Assembly (NCBI GenBank): GCA_963693365.1 | Contig: CAVNZM010000001.1 | Location: 10,044,001-10,108,000, forward strand | From: Amoebidium appalachense | Lineage: Eukaryota > Ichthyosporea | Reading direction: 5' to 3' | Length of the DNA: 64,000 nucleotides | Shown here: in pieces, positions 1 through 45,505 of the stretch | How positions within the stretch are numbered: the first letter of the stretch is position 1 | How the letters are laid out: each line of letters begins with the position of its first letter | Notes under the pieces: generated by a model | Seen by the model: the letters and a program-made list of their open reading frames with translations, nothing else | Told to the model about the DNA's origin: nothing | Database searches by the model: none | Position numbers and translations under genes: made by a program

Positions 1-25
1 TGATATTCAACTAACATTCAATCAG

Positions 26-27162
<27,137 letters not shown>

Positions 27163-29446
27163 CGAATGGTAGGTGGGGAATAAAAATATTAATTTATGTA
27201 CATACCCATGTAATTAGCATGATCATAGACACTGTGACATATTCAAGGGTGTTATGCTTTTCAAATGATTGGAGTGCTCGACTTTTGGTTGATTTATTAA
27301 ACCTTTAATTGTGGGTTATTTTTTTTTTTTAAACTTAGTTTTTCTTTTAACTTATGTATTGACTTGTTTTTTTTGTGTGTGTTCGTTGTGAGTTTTCAAC
27401 TGCTTCGACTCCTTCCTTTAAAGATATCGTCGACCGTCACGTTTTTTTTATTATTATTTGATGGCGCACATTGTATGGCGATGCAAAAGAAAAAGGAGGA
27501 GGGGAAAAAGTGGAAAAAGACCTTTCCACAAATATTAGGCAAGGCACATCAGTGGCATGGATGTGTACTGCGCGTGCGGTGACTGCAAAGGGTAACTGTT
27601 ACACTGATAATAAAACGTATTTGTATTAAACGTATCCCGATAGTTAAGGCCCATATGATTATATGATAATTATATTAATAGCTACAGGCAAACGTGTCTA
27701 TGTGTGTGGCAGCGTACACTGTGCGTGTGTGACGGTGTGTGTGTGCAATTCTGCGCGTGTGTGGGTGTGTGCACGTGTGTGTGCACGTGCGTCACGGTAC
27801 ATGTTAATCAAGTATCCACAGACAGACTGAGTCCTCGTGTGTGTGTGTGTGTGCATGAAATGTGCATGTGTGTGCGTGCGGTGTGTGTGTGTGCACGTGT
27901 GTGTATATGTGTGTGCGTGTGTACGTGGCTTTTTATAATGGATTGGCCGTGGTTTTGGAATCCATGATAATTAGTTAGGCGTGACCACTTCGTACACTTG
28001 CCGCTCATAGGCTACTATTGTAGGCCTGAGGCTCTGGCTGGCAAAACTGAAAGCGTGCGGTTCAAATTTCACGCCCCGTGACCTCCGAATATTTTTGGAC
28101 TTTACACGAGGGAGAGTCCAATCAGAAAAAAGACATTTAGACCCCCTTGAATCGGAAGAATCATAGTGTGGGGTTTACTTGGTGTTTTTTCAGCAGAATT
28201 TAGCAAATTATTAATATTGGTAATTATAGCACCTCCGAAGCTGTAGACCATCATTATTCCGGGTTTATTCCTTTATTTCATTGCGTATTCCCGGATGATA
28301 GTAGTAGGTTTTCAATGTAGTTAGCGGCGTATATGCCGGTGACCCACAATCTTTATCACAAAGTTGTGAAGGATGTTGAGGGGGATGATCACGGTGACAA
28401 CAGGTCGAAACCGATTGGCCCAGCTGACACAGGACATTCACGGTTTGAAATTAATTTAAATTGCATTGTTCGGTTGCATATTGCGGAGGGGCATGTATGA
28501 TACTTGGTGCTTTTTTCATCCTGTGTGGTCTTAGTGAGAGTAGCGAACGTCTTTTACTTACCATTATACATATGTAATGAACATTGGGGCCACACAACGG
28601 TTGAAATACCAATGAGCTTTCAAGCGCCAACATCTTATGTACAGGTGGTCCAAGTTCCAACCATGGACTGACAGGGCCTGAACTTCCCAGGGCAGGGCTG
28701 GTCCCTGGTCCCTGAACCTCGAGTCTATGGTGACACTTTGCAGTTATGCGATTGGCTAGCGTCGCATCCACGAACCCAAATTTGGGTTATGTCTATTTAC
28801 CTGACATGTGGTTGTGCAAACTCAGTGAAGGCATGTGTACATGTTGCATTTTGTAAAATGATCATTTGTCTTCCCAGTAATGCTTACTACTTGGCCTAGC
28901 ACTTCACCACCTTACCACCCACCACGTTTTTACCATCACTCCGGTTGGTTTAGAGATTAATTTCAGACCGTGCGAGCTGGCCAGTTTTTGTGTCGCAATT
29001 TTTCAGGCTGTCAGTGACTCAGTAGCTGTAGCACCTTCCTCAAATAATCAATTTTCTGTTTAGGCTTGTGGGTGTATTCGGGTGTAGGAATAGACGTAGG
29101 CACGCATGCCTAGTAAAAGTAATATTAGGCCTATTATATTCGTGTGCCAAGACTACTATAGTTACAGGTGGGTTCATCAAAGATCACGGCCGAAGGAGCC
29201 TTTGCAGGAATTCTAAATGCTCTTTGCCTTCTTTCCCCATTTGTACACTGCCTGATCAGTACTTGACGACAAGGACGTGATGTTGAAGTGAACAGCACAC
29301 AATCGCTACAGGATCAAATTGCAAAGCGAAGCATTTTCGACTTGTTTCGCCTCTAGGGTGTGCCGTCGTCATAGCTCACACCACTTCTTTTGTGTCCTTT
29401 TTTCCTGTTTGCTTTTCCCATATTTCCTTTTGCCACAAACGTCAAC
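27163..29446. other. Intergenic region between gene B and gene C
   Basis: Mostly unique sequence with short GT-rich stretches (27690-27930). No exon with matching phase or a recognisable product was found. The 5' UTR and promoter of gene C should lie at the right end; no clear TATA motif is visible. Confidence 0.6.
27179..27184 (+). terminator. Possible polyadenylation signal of gene B
   Basis: AATAAA 17 bases after the stop codon; another AATAAA at 27609-27614 would give a more usual 3' UTR of about 450 bases. Neither is proven. Confidence 0.35.
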
Positions 29447-30154
29447 ATGCCGCCCAACACAAGAGACGAAAACTCGTTCAGGTTAATATTACCCCACCCA
29501 CTTATCCACTCACAAAGTAACCCCTTCTCTTCAAACGATAACGATTCTGTCGACTCTCTTGACGCCGCCCTTTCATCTTGCCCCAACTCAGACGACGTTG
29601 AAACTGCTCGTGATCATGATAGTCTACGAGAACATGGATTGGACAAGACCTCTTTTAGAATAAAAGATATTCTGAAAAACGCCGTATCAAAAAGCACGCG
29701 AACATACACGTGTGTGTTCAACAAAAAGCAAGGCCTGCTCGCATTGGCCTCCCTTTTTCTTTTCTCGGCCGGTGTGTTTTTCCTCTCGTCATTTAACACA
29801 ACCAGCGTTGATGTTACTGGTTGTTTTAACTCCGTTTTCGAAGTCAAGCGGTCGACATCTGTTGGTCCGATGGAGACCCAAAACGTAACGGAGAGTATTT
29901 TCCTCAACGAAACAGAGGACATTTTTTCTAATGTAACCGAGAAAAGGGTCACACTAAATCCTGGAGCTCCGGCCGGTGACGTGGAAGTGGAAACGGGATC
30001 GGTGGGAACAACCACTCTGGAGCAGTATATTCACGGTAAGCATGCAGGTCGAGTTGCTAAACCCAATCCCTGTTACTCTCCTCCCAAATAAAACACAGGC
30101 ATGTGTGGGCACCTTGGGTGAGAGTGTGCAGACACACGGATGCACTCACGTGAA

Positions 30155-30191
<37 letters not shown>

Positions 30192-31214
30192 GTAGAAACA
30201 TCACAGGTATGGAACATGTAAACGGTCTGGTCAAGAACTGAGCACCGAGTAATGTCACTTACATACACAAACACACACACGAACACGTAAACACATTCGC
30301 ATAAGGAATTATACATTGATGAGCACCCACGCAATGTCCATGCGAGAGCCCATGTACAACTTCTATACTGGCTGGAGCATGCAAATACAAAATCTGCAGT
30401 TGAAAGGACAACCCCCCAATGCCTTCGAAACCCATGTGTAAACATCTATGCTAATTAGCCTACAAAACACGACGTAAGGTAAATTGCCCCTGCTTACCGA
30501 CCCTCCAACCACGTACACAGGTACATACTTGAACTAAAGACACTCTCCTGCTATCTTGGTTACTTCAGCCTATTCAGACGATACGTGCCAAAAACAAAAC
30601 ACTGATCTCCTCTCCTCCAATCAGATGCAGCCTATGTGCCCGGTGTTAAATTTCCGTTTGTGGACCTGGCTGCCGTGGAGAGGTGTGACGTGATGCAGAC
30701 GGAGGGCGGCAGCGAAGAAACGGACACAAACAGCACCCAAGTGCACGTGCACAGCGACAACGGGATAGTCACGGTATATCTGACTGCACGGGATATCCAA
30801 GGAAATAATCGGACCTATGGGGGCGACGTTTTCCGGTGCGAGCTCGTGCAGATTTCTGGGTTTTCAGAGGCAGAGGGGGGTATTGGTCGGGAGTTCCGTG
30901 CGTATATATTCAGTTACGACCACTGCAATGGCACGTATGTGTGCACACTGGACATGAGACATGCGGCTGCCGGCACCTACCACGTGGTGCTGGTGCATCT
31001 TTCTAGAATGTTCATGCACGAGGTGCAGCTGTTAGACCCCCCCGACTGTGGTGCCACCGTTGGTAGCCGATACTTCAATGCAACGAGTATGCTTGATGTG
31101 GGCCAGTTGATAACAAATGAGGTACATCCATCCCCTCTCCCTCTCTCTCCCTCTCTCTCTTATCTCTCTTTATCTCTCTTTATCTCAACCCCACTCACCC
31201 ACTCACCCACCACA

Positions 31215-31259
<45 letters not shown>

Positions 31260-33754
31260 ACCGGGAAATGTCGGACTCTCGCACGTGTACTATTTGTATG
31301 CAGTTCCCATCACGTTATCACTACCTTATCGTAGTGATTGGTGCCTGATACAGAGTAGACCAATACACGAGGGGGGGCATTGTACCAGTGTTTGCTGCCT
31401 GTGTACTGTTTGCATGCCAGTGTGTACATGCGTACTGCTTGCATATAGGTGTGTACATGTGGACTGTTTGTATACCAGCATGTACACGTGTACTGTTTGC
31501 ATACCATTTTCATTGTGTGTACTGGTTGCATACAAGTTCTATTGTGTGAACTGTTTGCATACAGGTGTTTGCATGTGTGCTTTTTGCATATCAGTGTCTG
31601 CATGTGTACTGTTTGCATACCCGTTCCGTACGTGTAGTGTGTACATACAGGTTTTATTTTGTGCACTGTTTGCATACCAGTGTGTACTGTCGGCATACGG
31701 GTTTTCTTGTGAGAACTTGTTTGCATACCAGTGTTAACATGTGCTGCTTGCATGCCAGTGTGTACATGTGTACTGTTTGCATGCCAGTGTGTACACGTGT
31801 ACTGTTTGCATGACAGTGTGTACACGTGTACTGTTTGCATGCCAGTGTGCACATGTGTACTGTTTGCATGTCACTGTTTACATGTGAACTGCTTGCATGC
31901 CAATGTGTACACGTGTACCGTTTGCATACCTGTTAACATGTGTACTGTTTGCACTATCTGTGTGTACACGTGTACCGTTTGCATACCAGTGTTTACATGT
32001 GTACTGTTTGCATACCAGAGTATACACGTGTAAGCTTGCATGCCAGTGTGCACGTGTGTACTGTTTGCAAGCCAGTGTGCACATGTGTACTGTTTGCATG
32101 CCAGTGTGCACATGTGTACTGCTTGCATGACAGTGTGCACATGTTTACTAGTAATGGTTGCACACATTTTGACACCCTTAGATTTCTATTTGTGCTGCGG
32201 GCATGCGTATTGGATTCATTCAACTATTCGTCATTCCACTATTCGCACACTATGCTTGCACATGTGTCCGCGTTGCCCCGCCTAACACGTATCCCCAATC
32301 TCCATCTCCCCACACCAGACGTTTTTCCCCAATGCGACCGTCACCATCACTCCTCAACCTCTGTCAACATCCCACCTGCCCCCCTGCACTATGGCCAGCC
32401 CCTCCACGGGCCGTTGGGTGGCCCAGACCGTCTGCTTCTCGAACCGGACCACCGACCCGACCCGAAATAGCAGCACGGAGAGGTGCCGGTTGGGTGACTC
32501 GGGCATGCGTGTGACGGACGCATCTGTGTGGGTGCCGTTTGGCTGCCGGCTCAGGTACATTGGGCCGGAGGATTTTGCGCAAAAGGCGGTGGCCGCCGGG
32601 CAGAGGCGTGTGGTGGTGTTGGGGGACAGCCGGTCGTACAACCTGTGGTTGGCACTGGTGCAGTATCTGAACGGCGCTAGGACAGACAATACGACGGGAT
32701 TGGTCAATGAAAAGGTATGTTTGATGGATAAAGACGCCGGGAAAATAAGGAGCATGTGTGTTGTGTTCTCTCTCTCTTTCTCTCTGTGTGTGTGTGTGTG
32801 TGTGTGTTTGTGTTTGTGTGCGTGTGCGTGTCTGTCTGCCTGTCTGTCTGTTTGTCTGTGTGTCTTTCCTTTTTCGGGGAGGGGGGGGGGGGGGGGGGGG
32901 GGGGTTCCCGTGATGATATTTTATGAGATTTCTTTGTATTTGGTTATATATTGGTAGTTTACGGTGAGGAAAGTACACCCCAAGATTTGCAGGCACTGAC
33001 ACACACACACACATTCCCATCACAACCACTCAGCCCGTTTAACCAACACTTACCATTCCTTCCCTCCTTCCTTCCCCACAGGACCTAGCCACAGACGTCC
33101 CCACTGGCAAGAGCGACAATTTCTACGGCCGATCAGTAACACCATACTACGAGTCATACACGGGGCACAACATCACCGTGTCTCTCTTTCAATCGTACGG
33201 CTCCGCAGACCACTTTGACCGGTTTCCGTGCCCAGAAATACCGGGAATTGTGAAACCGACCTATGAGGGCTATAGGAAGGTTATGGGAACTTGGTTCGAT
33301 AAATCGGAGGTTTTGCGCGCCGCCCCTGCCAGCGAACAGCCCGATGTGATCATAATGCAGGACGGGGGGGATTCATGATACTTTTCTGAGTTTTTCGGAA
33401 ACCAAGTATATCCATAACGTCAGGCGGATAATCAAAGACCTCAAAACGAATTTTCAGGGCAAGAGGATAATCTACGTCACGCTCCCCGCTGCAAATGTAC
33501 GGGATTTCAAGGTGGGATTTTCCTTCCGGTCGGAATATCACCAGTGGAGAAGGGCGCAGATTGGCCGGAAAATGTTCTCGGAGGCGGGATATGAGGTGTG
33601 GGATATACACCAAATGACGGCCACCAGGGCAGATAGATATTTTGATGCTATGCACTTTTTCCCTCAGCCTTATTATGCCCGCAAGTGGAACGAGATGCCC
33701 ATGTTGTTGGTGCATGAGTTGGTGCAGGATTTGGTCAATCGCATGTATCGGTGA
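29447..33754 (+). CDS. Gene C: NXPE-like type II membrane SGNH protein, frameshifted in last exon
   Basis: Exons 29447-30035, 30625-31121, 32319-32714, 33082-33754; phases 1, 0, 0. Exon 1 encodes a cytosolic tail of about 95 residues, one membrane segment (about residues 96-115, core LLALASLFLFSAGVFFL) and an N-glycosylation-rich stalk (NTT, NVT, NET, NVT). Exon 2 encodes a filamin/Ig-like fold typical of the neurexophilin/NXPE family (GGDVFRCEL, DHCNGTY, HVVLVHLS). Exons 3-4 encode an SGNH hydrolase-like domain with GDSRSYN (block I, candidate Ser nucleophile) and a late D-x-x-H (FDAMHFF). By family analogy it may be a Golgi O-acyltransferase or esterase acting on glycans; substrate unknown. 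A run of seven G at 33364-33370, where D has six, shifts the frame and gives TGA soon after. With six G the frame continues to the TGA at 33752 (about 717 aa). The start was chosen for its ATG context and position upstream of the membrane segment. Confidence 0.83.
31385..32155 (+). repeat. 29-bp minisatellite in gene C intron 2
   Basis: About 25 units built on GTGTACTGTTTGCATGCCA followed by GTGTGTACAC. Copies at 31740-31890 and 32040-32130 are nearly identical. The intron boundaries (31122 and 32318) are outside the array. Not present in the equivalent introns of D and E. Confidence 0.93.
32761..32904. repeat. CT/GT and poly-G block, gene C intron 3
   Basis: Short CT and GT runs and a G-run at 32880-32904, starting about 45 bases after the donor at 32715. 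Confidence 0.9.
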
Positions 33755-33821
33755 TTTTTTTTTTTTTGAAACGCGCAGACACAAGCGTCAACTCAAACGC
33801 ACATGTGCGCGCGCACGCACG

Positions 33822-33859
<38 letters not shown>

Positions 33860-34758
33860 GTTGCACACAAACAGTGTCGCACACACACACACACAGTGTT
33901 GCACACACACACACAAACACACACACACTTCACGCACCCACACACATGCACGCGCGCGCGTCCGCAAGCACCCGTCTTACGCACGCACACGCGCAGCACC
34001 ATGCACGTTAGGGATTATCCGGCGGACACTGGTATTACGAAAATACGGATATATTCCGTTCGAAAAATGAAAGATTTACAAATTATTGCGGAACTGCATC
34101 TCAGTTTCTGCTCTGTTTGCTCACATGCAGACAATTATGTAGATACACCCCGTTTGACTGATTATTGCGTATGTTAGTGATTATGGTCCATGATCTATGT
34201 ATATCATGATATAATTGAATATCGGGTAGACTTTTGTGCGGCAATTTGCTGATGTTTTGATTATTTGACTTGCATATGGCTAGATCTAGGCGAATTCAAA
34301 GGCATAAGGCAGATGATCAACTGTATCTATGGTCGTACCTGAGTTTCTGTTTTAGAAATCAGTACAGACAATTGCTTCGCTCGTAAACCGGTAGGGATGT
34401 GTATGCTTGTAGCATATGCTGGGAATGTATAATACCAGTCCGATTGCAGGGTGTCTTTTATTTTAAAAAAAAAAAAAAATATTATTATTATTGAGTAGTG
34501 GACTGGTGCCACTGTGGATATCATATTTGAAAATGCCGTAATCTGGAATGGTGGATTCATGATGATCCTCATGATAATATATGGTTGAACCTCGGTTGAC
34601 TCAATTTTTACGGTGTAAATTATGGTTTTTCACGGTGCAACTTTGGGCATCTTGAAATCACAACTTCAAACACGCATGGCTATCTATTTAGTTAAACCAT
34701 GACGTCAGTGTGTACACACACTTCAAGCATACACACACACACTTGCGCGAGCGAGCGA

Positions 34759-34800
<42 letters not shown>

Positions 34801-35128
34801 CATGACACACAGTCTAGTCATCCCCCCTCCTCCCCGCCCCCCCTCCCGCCCCCCGTCGATCCTCCTCCTCTTCTCTGCCTAAGTATCATAGGCTAGGTAG
34901 TCCGACTGAGCGCACGGCGTCACATATATAGTACGCCATCACACGTGCAACAACACGCTTCTGAATCAGCCAGGCTGAATCGGCACACACAAATTTTGAC
35001 CTAATAGCTAGCACGACATGCGGATCGGCAAATTCGTACGTGTACGTACATGTGCCCCACGTTAACCCCCTCCCCCCCGGCCTCTCACTCTCTTTCTCTC
35101 TCTCTCTCTCTCCCCCCCACCTTCCCCC

Positions 35129-35219
<91 letters not shown>

Positions 35220-35357
35220 CCGCCGCCACCGCGTGGGGCCCCTCCCTTCCCTCCCCACCTCCCCTGCAGGAAAGGGAAACTTAGGTGTGGGTGCTACACT
35301 GTATGCTACTGTGTGTGTGTACCGTATACGTAGTGTGTGTGTGTGTGTATGTGTACA

Positions 35358-35418
<61 letters not shown>

Positions 35419-35984
35419 TTATAAGGTGGGCGGCACTGGGGAGGCCGCGCAGGAGGGGGGGGGGGAGGGGGGGGCAGTTGACCCACAATGGCATGCATTT
35501 TTAATTTATACGTTTTTGCTGAACTTTGGCTTCGCTCATCAACCTCTCCAGTATACGTAAAATCATCAAATTCGTACCAATACCACGCGCACTAAGTTAA
35601 ATTTTAGTCTCGAGTCTGTGTGCCACGATCGAAAATAAACCCCCCAAAAAACGGCTATGTATGTGCTCATCTAGATCGTACTTTAATCAAGCCCATCTCA
35701 ACTGCATATCATTACAGGAAACTGTGCAATAGCCGATGAACATCGTTCTTAAAAAAAAAAAAAGAAAAAAAAGGAGGAATATCGCAATTTTTTTCCCCAA
35801 AAAAACTAGTATGGACCAATTATTCGCGTGCAATCGCACCGATTAGCTAAATATTGAAATTTGGGCGGGAAAGTTTGGTGCGCAAAAAGAAGGCTTTTAT
35901 AAAACAATAAAAAAGGAGGAATACTAAAACAATAAAAAGGAGGAATATAGGTGTATGCTGCCAGGAGATAGAAGGCCCATTAGA

Positions 35985-36017
<33 letters not shown>

Positions 36018-36355
36018 CCCCACCACCACCACCACCACCACCACCACCACCTCCCCCCCCCCCCCCCCCCCCCCCCGGTATCCACCCCCCCCCCTCCTCC
36101 CCCCCCCCCCCCCCCCCCCTCCCCCTCCACGACCACCACCACCACCGCGGCACCACAAAAGTCCAGGTTTAGATTCAATATCTTGCCAGCAACCAGCAGA
36201 TCAAATTTGCGAGTGTTGTAGATGATACATGGCTACGTGCATCACGGATCATTCAAGTCTTTCCTGCTTACTGAAAATTCCAAATTTTTGCAAATTCCAA
36301 GCGTAGACTAAATGACAGAAAAACAAGCGGCATACATATCAGGGGGACCCTTGTG

Positions 36356-36427
<72 letters not shown>

Positions 36428-36553
36428 TGTGTGTGTGCGCGCGCGCGTGCGTGTGTGTTTCCGGTTGTTCATGCTTGCAATTATGTGGACTCACCAGATG
36501 TACCTCTCCCCCTTCCCTCCCTCCCTTCCCTGGGCAGAGCCCAATATTCTCGA
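33755..36553. other. Convergent intergenic region between genes C and D
   Basis: CA/CAGTGT blocks (33815-33930), a C-run of about 89 (35130-35218), GT 35361-35414, poly-C/(CCA)n 35988-36150 and GT 36352-36455. Unique parts at 34000-34690 and 35480-35980 show no gene. Confidence 0.7.
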
Positions 36554-41910
<5,357 letters not shown>

Positions 41911-42095
41911 TTTGTGGTGCTCCGCAGTGAATCCTGTTCCAAGCTCGTGTCCAGATTCAATATCGATGTCATTGGAGCAGAATAAATTGCGGCTGAGTTG
42001 AGTTTTGAATCCACAGAGGATGACTCGGGGTGTGGAGAAAGAGGTGGCCGTGATGACCCATGATTGAACGTGTTTAACGTGTCTCTTGGTGTCAT
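41911..42095 (-). pseudogene. Out-of-frame remnant of the gene D cytosolic tail
   Basis: The ATG at 42095-42093 begins MTPRDTLNTFNHGSS, clearly matching the gene E start (MTPTDTFKHGSS), and both continue through a shared SVDSxLN. About 4 nt are missing relative to E between the CTCAAC and TGCTCC landmarks (about 41970-42000), so this frame ends in TGA just before the membrane-segment frame. The downstream frame aligns again with E (CSND... versus CSEY...). It could be a real deletion, a sequence error or an upstream reading frame. Confidence 0.55.
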
Positions 42096-42587
42096 TGTGA
42101 TTGTGTTTTTATAACACCAGATCCTGCACCAGCAATTTCCTTTGGCGAAGAAACGGGCCAGACTCAAAAGGGAGGGGACAACTGATGATGCGTTTAGCAA
42201 ACCAACAAAAGGAGAAAACGAAATAACACGACTACAGTGTACCTTCTGAGCATTTTTTCACGTATTTACCGGATGTGTGTCGTGGTTCACAACTTACAAG
42301 TCAAGAGGGACATCATGGAGGTTTGATGAAGATGAACCGTCTCTTCCGAGTCAACTATGTGATCAATAACAGAAAGCAAAAATTACAATATAAAAAATCA
42401 ACGCTGCACATGTTCATACGAAAGGGGAAAAAGAACACAAATAAAAGGAAATGGCGTTTCTGTCTTCCTTGACTCAAGGCATGTTGGCCACGACCCTACT
42501 ACTGTACGTACATACACCGACGTGGATTCGACCACTCAAACAACTGAAATGAACACGGCGGCGTGTGTGAATGTGTACCGTGCGCAC

Positions 42588-42782
42588 GGGGGTTTATGCA
42601 CTTTGTATAGCTGCGGACATCATCAAAAACCCAGCCTCACTTGACGGCCTACTGCGTTTTCCAGCGCAGCCAATCAAATGCAGCTAATGACTTGTGTACA
42701 GTACACTGTATGCAATAAAACAACCCTAGTATAGATTATGGATAAGCAGAAGCTAGCATTGGTAGCTCCGAGAGAAAGTTAA
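42588..42782 (+). repeat. Dispersed repeat family 2, copy 1
   Basis: Shares with 43197-43400 the blocks GACGGCCTACTGCGTTTTCC, CAGCCAATCAAATGCAG and GGTAGCTCCG. Probable small mobile element or promoter-like duplication. Confidence 0.75.
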
Positions 42783-43196
42783 CCCTTTCTTGGTTAGATG
42801 TCCTGTATGGGGAGGTAAATTAGCCATTCTAATCTAGGTGATTTAGGTATTTAGCTTCAGATGATTTCCATTGGTCCTTGAACGAACATTGAAGAATCCC
42901 CGTAAACTTGCTAGATGCTAGTGTCACTTTTCCGGGTCACTTTTGAAAGGTTGAGATCCCGTTTCCACATGCGTGTAACCAGTGATTAACGAAAATAGAG
43001 CCTAGCTATACCAGAAATCACTAATTATTGATTTATAGATGTATTGATCTTTGCTACATGTAGACCGCGTGCAGACTGTGCTGCGCAGCCTGCACTTGCA
43101 GACTTGCAGTCCCTTTGTCTGTAACGGAATTCTAACTTGTGTGTTTCGGGGGATCCCTTTGAGATAAAATTGTAAGCCATTTTGATGATAAAGTGG

Positions 43197-43400
43197 AGGG
43201 GTTTACACACTTTTTATTGCGTGGACACTGCCGGAGGCCCAGCCACATTCGACGGCCTACTGCGTTTTCCAGCACAGCCAATCAAATGCAGCCAGTGACA
43301 TATGTACATGCTAGGCAACAATGAGCGCCATCGTAGTATCTGACACCCCTATTACATATTATGGGTAAGCAGATGCTCGGTAGCTCCGAAAGAAAGTTAA
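43197..43400 (+). repeat. Dispersed repeat family 2, copy 2
   Basis: Second, diverged copy of 42588-42782 in the same orientation, 609 bases downstream; the middle is poorly conserved. Confidence 0.75.
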
Positions 43401-45003
43401 GGCACCGGATCACAATATCATACTGTGCAGCATTAATAAGGTGATCTAGGATAGTCATCTTAAAACGGATATATTGAGGAAGAGAGGAAGAAAAGAGAAT
43501 AAAACCGCCAATAACCTCCGGTTCTAATACATTAGCTAACAGGTTGCATTTATTGATAGATATGCAGCCGCGAGTAAACCGCCCCCCACACATATTACAC
43601 ATACGAGCAGGAGACACCAGAAACCGATTACACCGCCAAGCCATAATCATCTTTGCGTTTTTACACCACACCACATTACGAATAAACGAATCTATGTATG
43701 AACGAGACTCATAAAGTGGAGATTCCTGGCCGTACACAGCTTACAGCCCTGTCGTGACTCGTTTGTCGTTTGCTGTTTGGCTCCCTGTGCAGACTCTGTA
43801 CGCGTGAAAATAAGGAGGCCCTGGTTCCGTGCCCTCGCTTTTCGTTGCCTAGGCCTAGGTTTGCTGTGTGCCCCCCACCGTCCGCCCTTTAGTAACAGTT
43901 TAGCCCGCTTTCGCCCTCTTTTCCAGCGTCCCACGGGATCCATCTCCCGTTTTGGCCATGGGAAGGCTTCGGAATCCCCACGTTCTTTCTTCCGGGTGCC
44001 GGGCCCCTCGGAGTCCTTTACCTCCTATTTTGTGGGACCCGTGCCTCCCCGCGTGTTGCCATGGCTACTCCTAGCGCCCTCACGGGCCAGCGTGAAAAGC
44101 TTTCCGCCATGACCATCCCCACGTTTGCCGCCGACACTGTGGATTCCAACTGAGGCTCATGCAGTGACTGTAATATTGCTTTGCTGCAGGCCCACCCGTC
44201 CCTAAGGCCTTCAAGTTGGGGCAGTGTGCACGTTGAGACGATCAAAAGTTTTTGGGGTTGGTCAGAGGTGCCAAAGGTCCGTTCCGTGGCTATTGATGAC
44301 CCCCCGGGGGGATGGGGTGTGGGGGGCACCAGTGGGGAGGGTTGGGGGTGGGTGGGGCTGGTGTGTCACTGATGTTCATTTCACTCAGCTACTGAACTGC
44401 TAGCCCGCATCCTCTCGACCTGTTCAACTTGCTAGCTTCGTCCCCCCCCCCCCCCCCATCCCCATCCGGACCCCCCCTCCTTCCCCCCCCCCCCCCCCCC
44501 CCCCCCCACCCCACCCCTCCCCCCACCCCACCCCCCAGAAATGCCCGCAAAGAGCTCTGCGTGCTGTGGAGGTTGTCGTCTGCCACCTGCTTGCTCTCCA
44601 GTCTGCCGACCAGTCTAAGGGTGACTGGACTGACATATAGTGTGCACGTGGTTGAGCGCTTCAGGAGTTCCCCTCCCCCACTCCCCTCCCCCCTTCCTCC
44701 CCCCCCTCCCCCCCCCCCGGGGTCTCCGAGTGGCCGTAGGCCTCTGAATTCGAAGCCTTGCTATGGAGTTTTGGGCCTTCGGCCGCAAAGAATTGGTCGG
44801 GGGGGGGTGATCTGTGACTGTAACACGCGAATGAAACGTGGGGACAACGTGTTTTTTGTTTTAAGTTAAGCACATAATCTGTAAGTGTGCCGTTCAGTTT
44901 TTAGTTGGTCTGGCCGCGCAGAAATTCCTATCCTATTGGTTAGATTTTTGGTTGGGAATTGCCAGTGGAGGGATTCTATAGGGACACCGCCTTCAGGAAT
45001 CAG

Positions 45004-45057
<54 letters not shown>

Positions 45058-45467
45058 GGGGGGGGGCTCGAGCCTCAGGGGGATCACATCAAACCCACAT
45101 TTGATCTGATCCGCCCGAACCGGATATGGCAACGTGCGACTGACCCCCCTCCACCCTACCCACTCACCCATATTATATCCAGCTTGACGAAACCCGTGAC
45201 CCACTGGCCACTACCAACATCCGAATGCAGACGCACATACTGCTCACGGTGATGCTCGAGGCCTCCTCCCTGCGGACTCTCGGAGGCCCTGGTATGATTT
45301 ACTTACTAATATGGGTAAAAATGGTTAGAAGGCCTGCCACCAAAACGCTCCCAGCAGAGCCACTTGAATAACTAATACCTTGGATTATAAACACGACAAC
45401 TTTTTAGACTTATGTTTATAGCATATCTGTACCTATTTTGATACTGTGGCACCCACACACACACATA

Positions 45468-45505
<38 letters not shown>

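Noticed and set aside
28025-28080. Possible tRNA or tRNA-derived SINE (a GGTTCAAATTTC B-box-like word)
   Set aside because: The T-arm does not pair properly and no acceptor stem or anticodon arm could be drawn.
43282-43737. Minus-strand 151-codon frame with a CNMCG...KC pattern resembling the end of a non-LTR reverse transcriptase
   Set aside because: The expected histidine and other landmarks are missing, and part overlaps dispersed repeat family 2. Too weak to call.
43777-44112. Plus-strand 111-codon frame in a GC-rich patch
   Set aside because: No known domain, no splice partners, and biased composition; probably chance.
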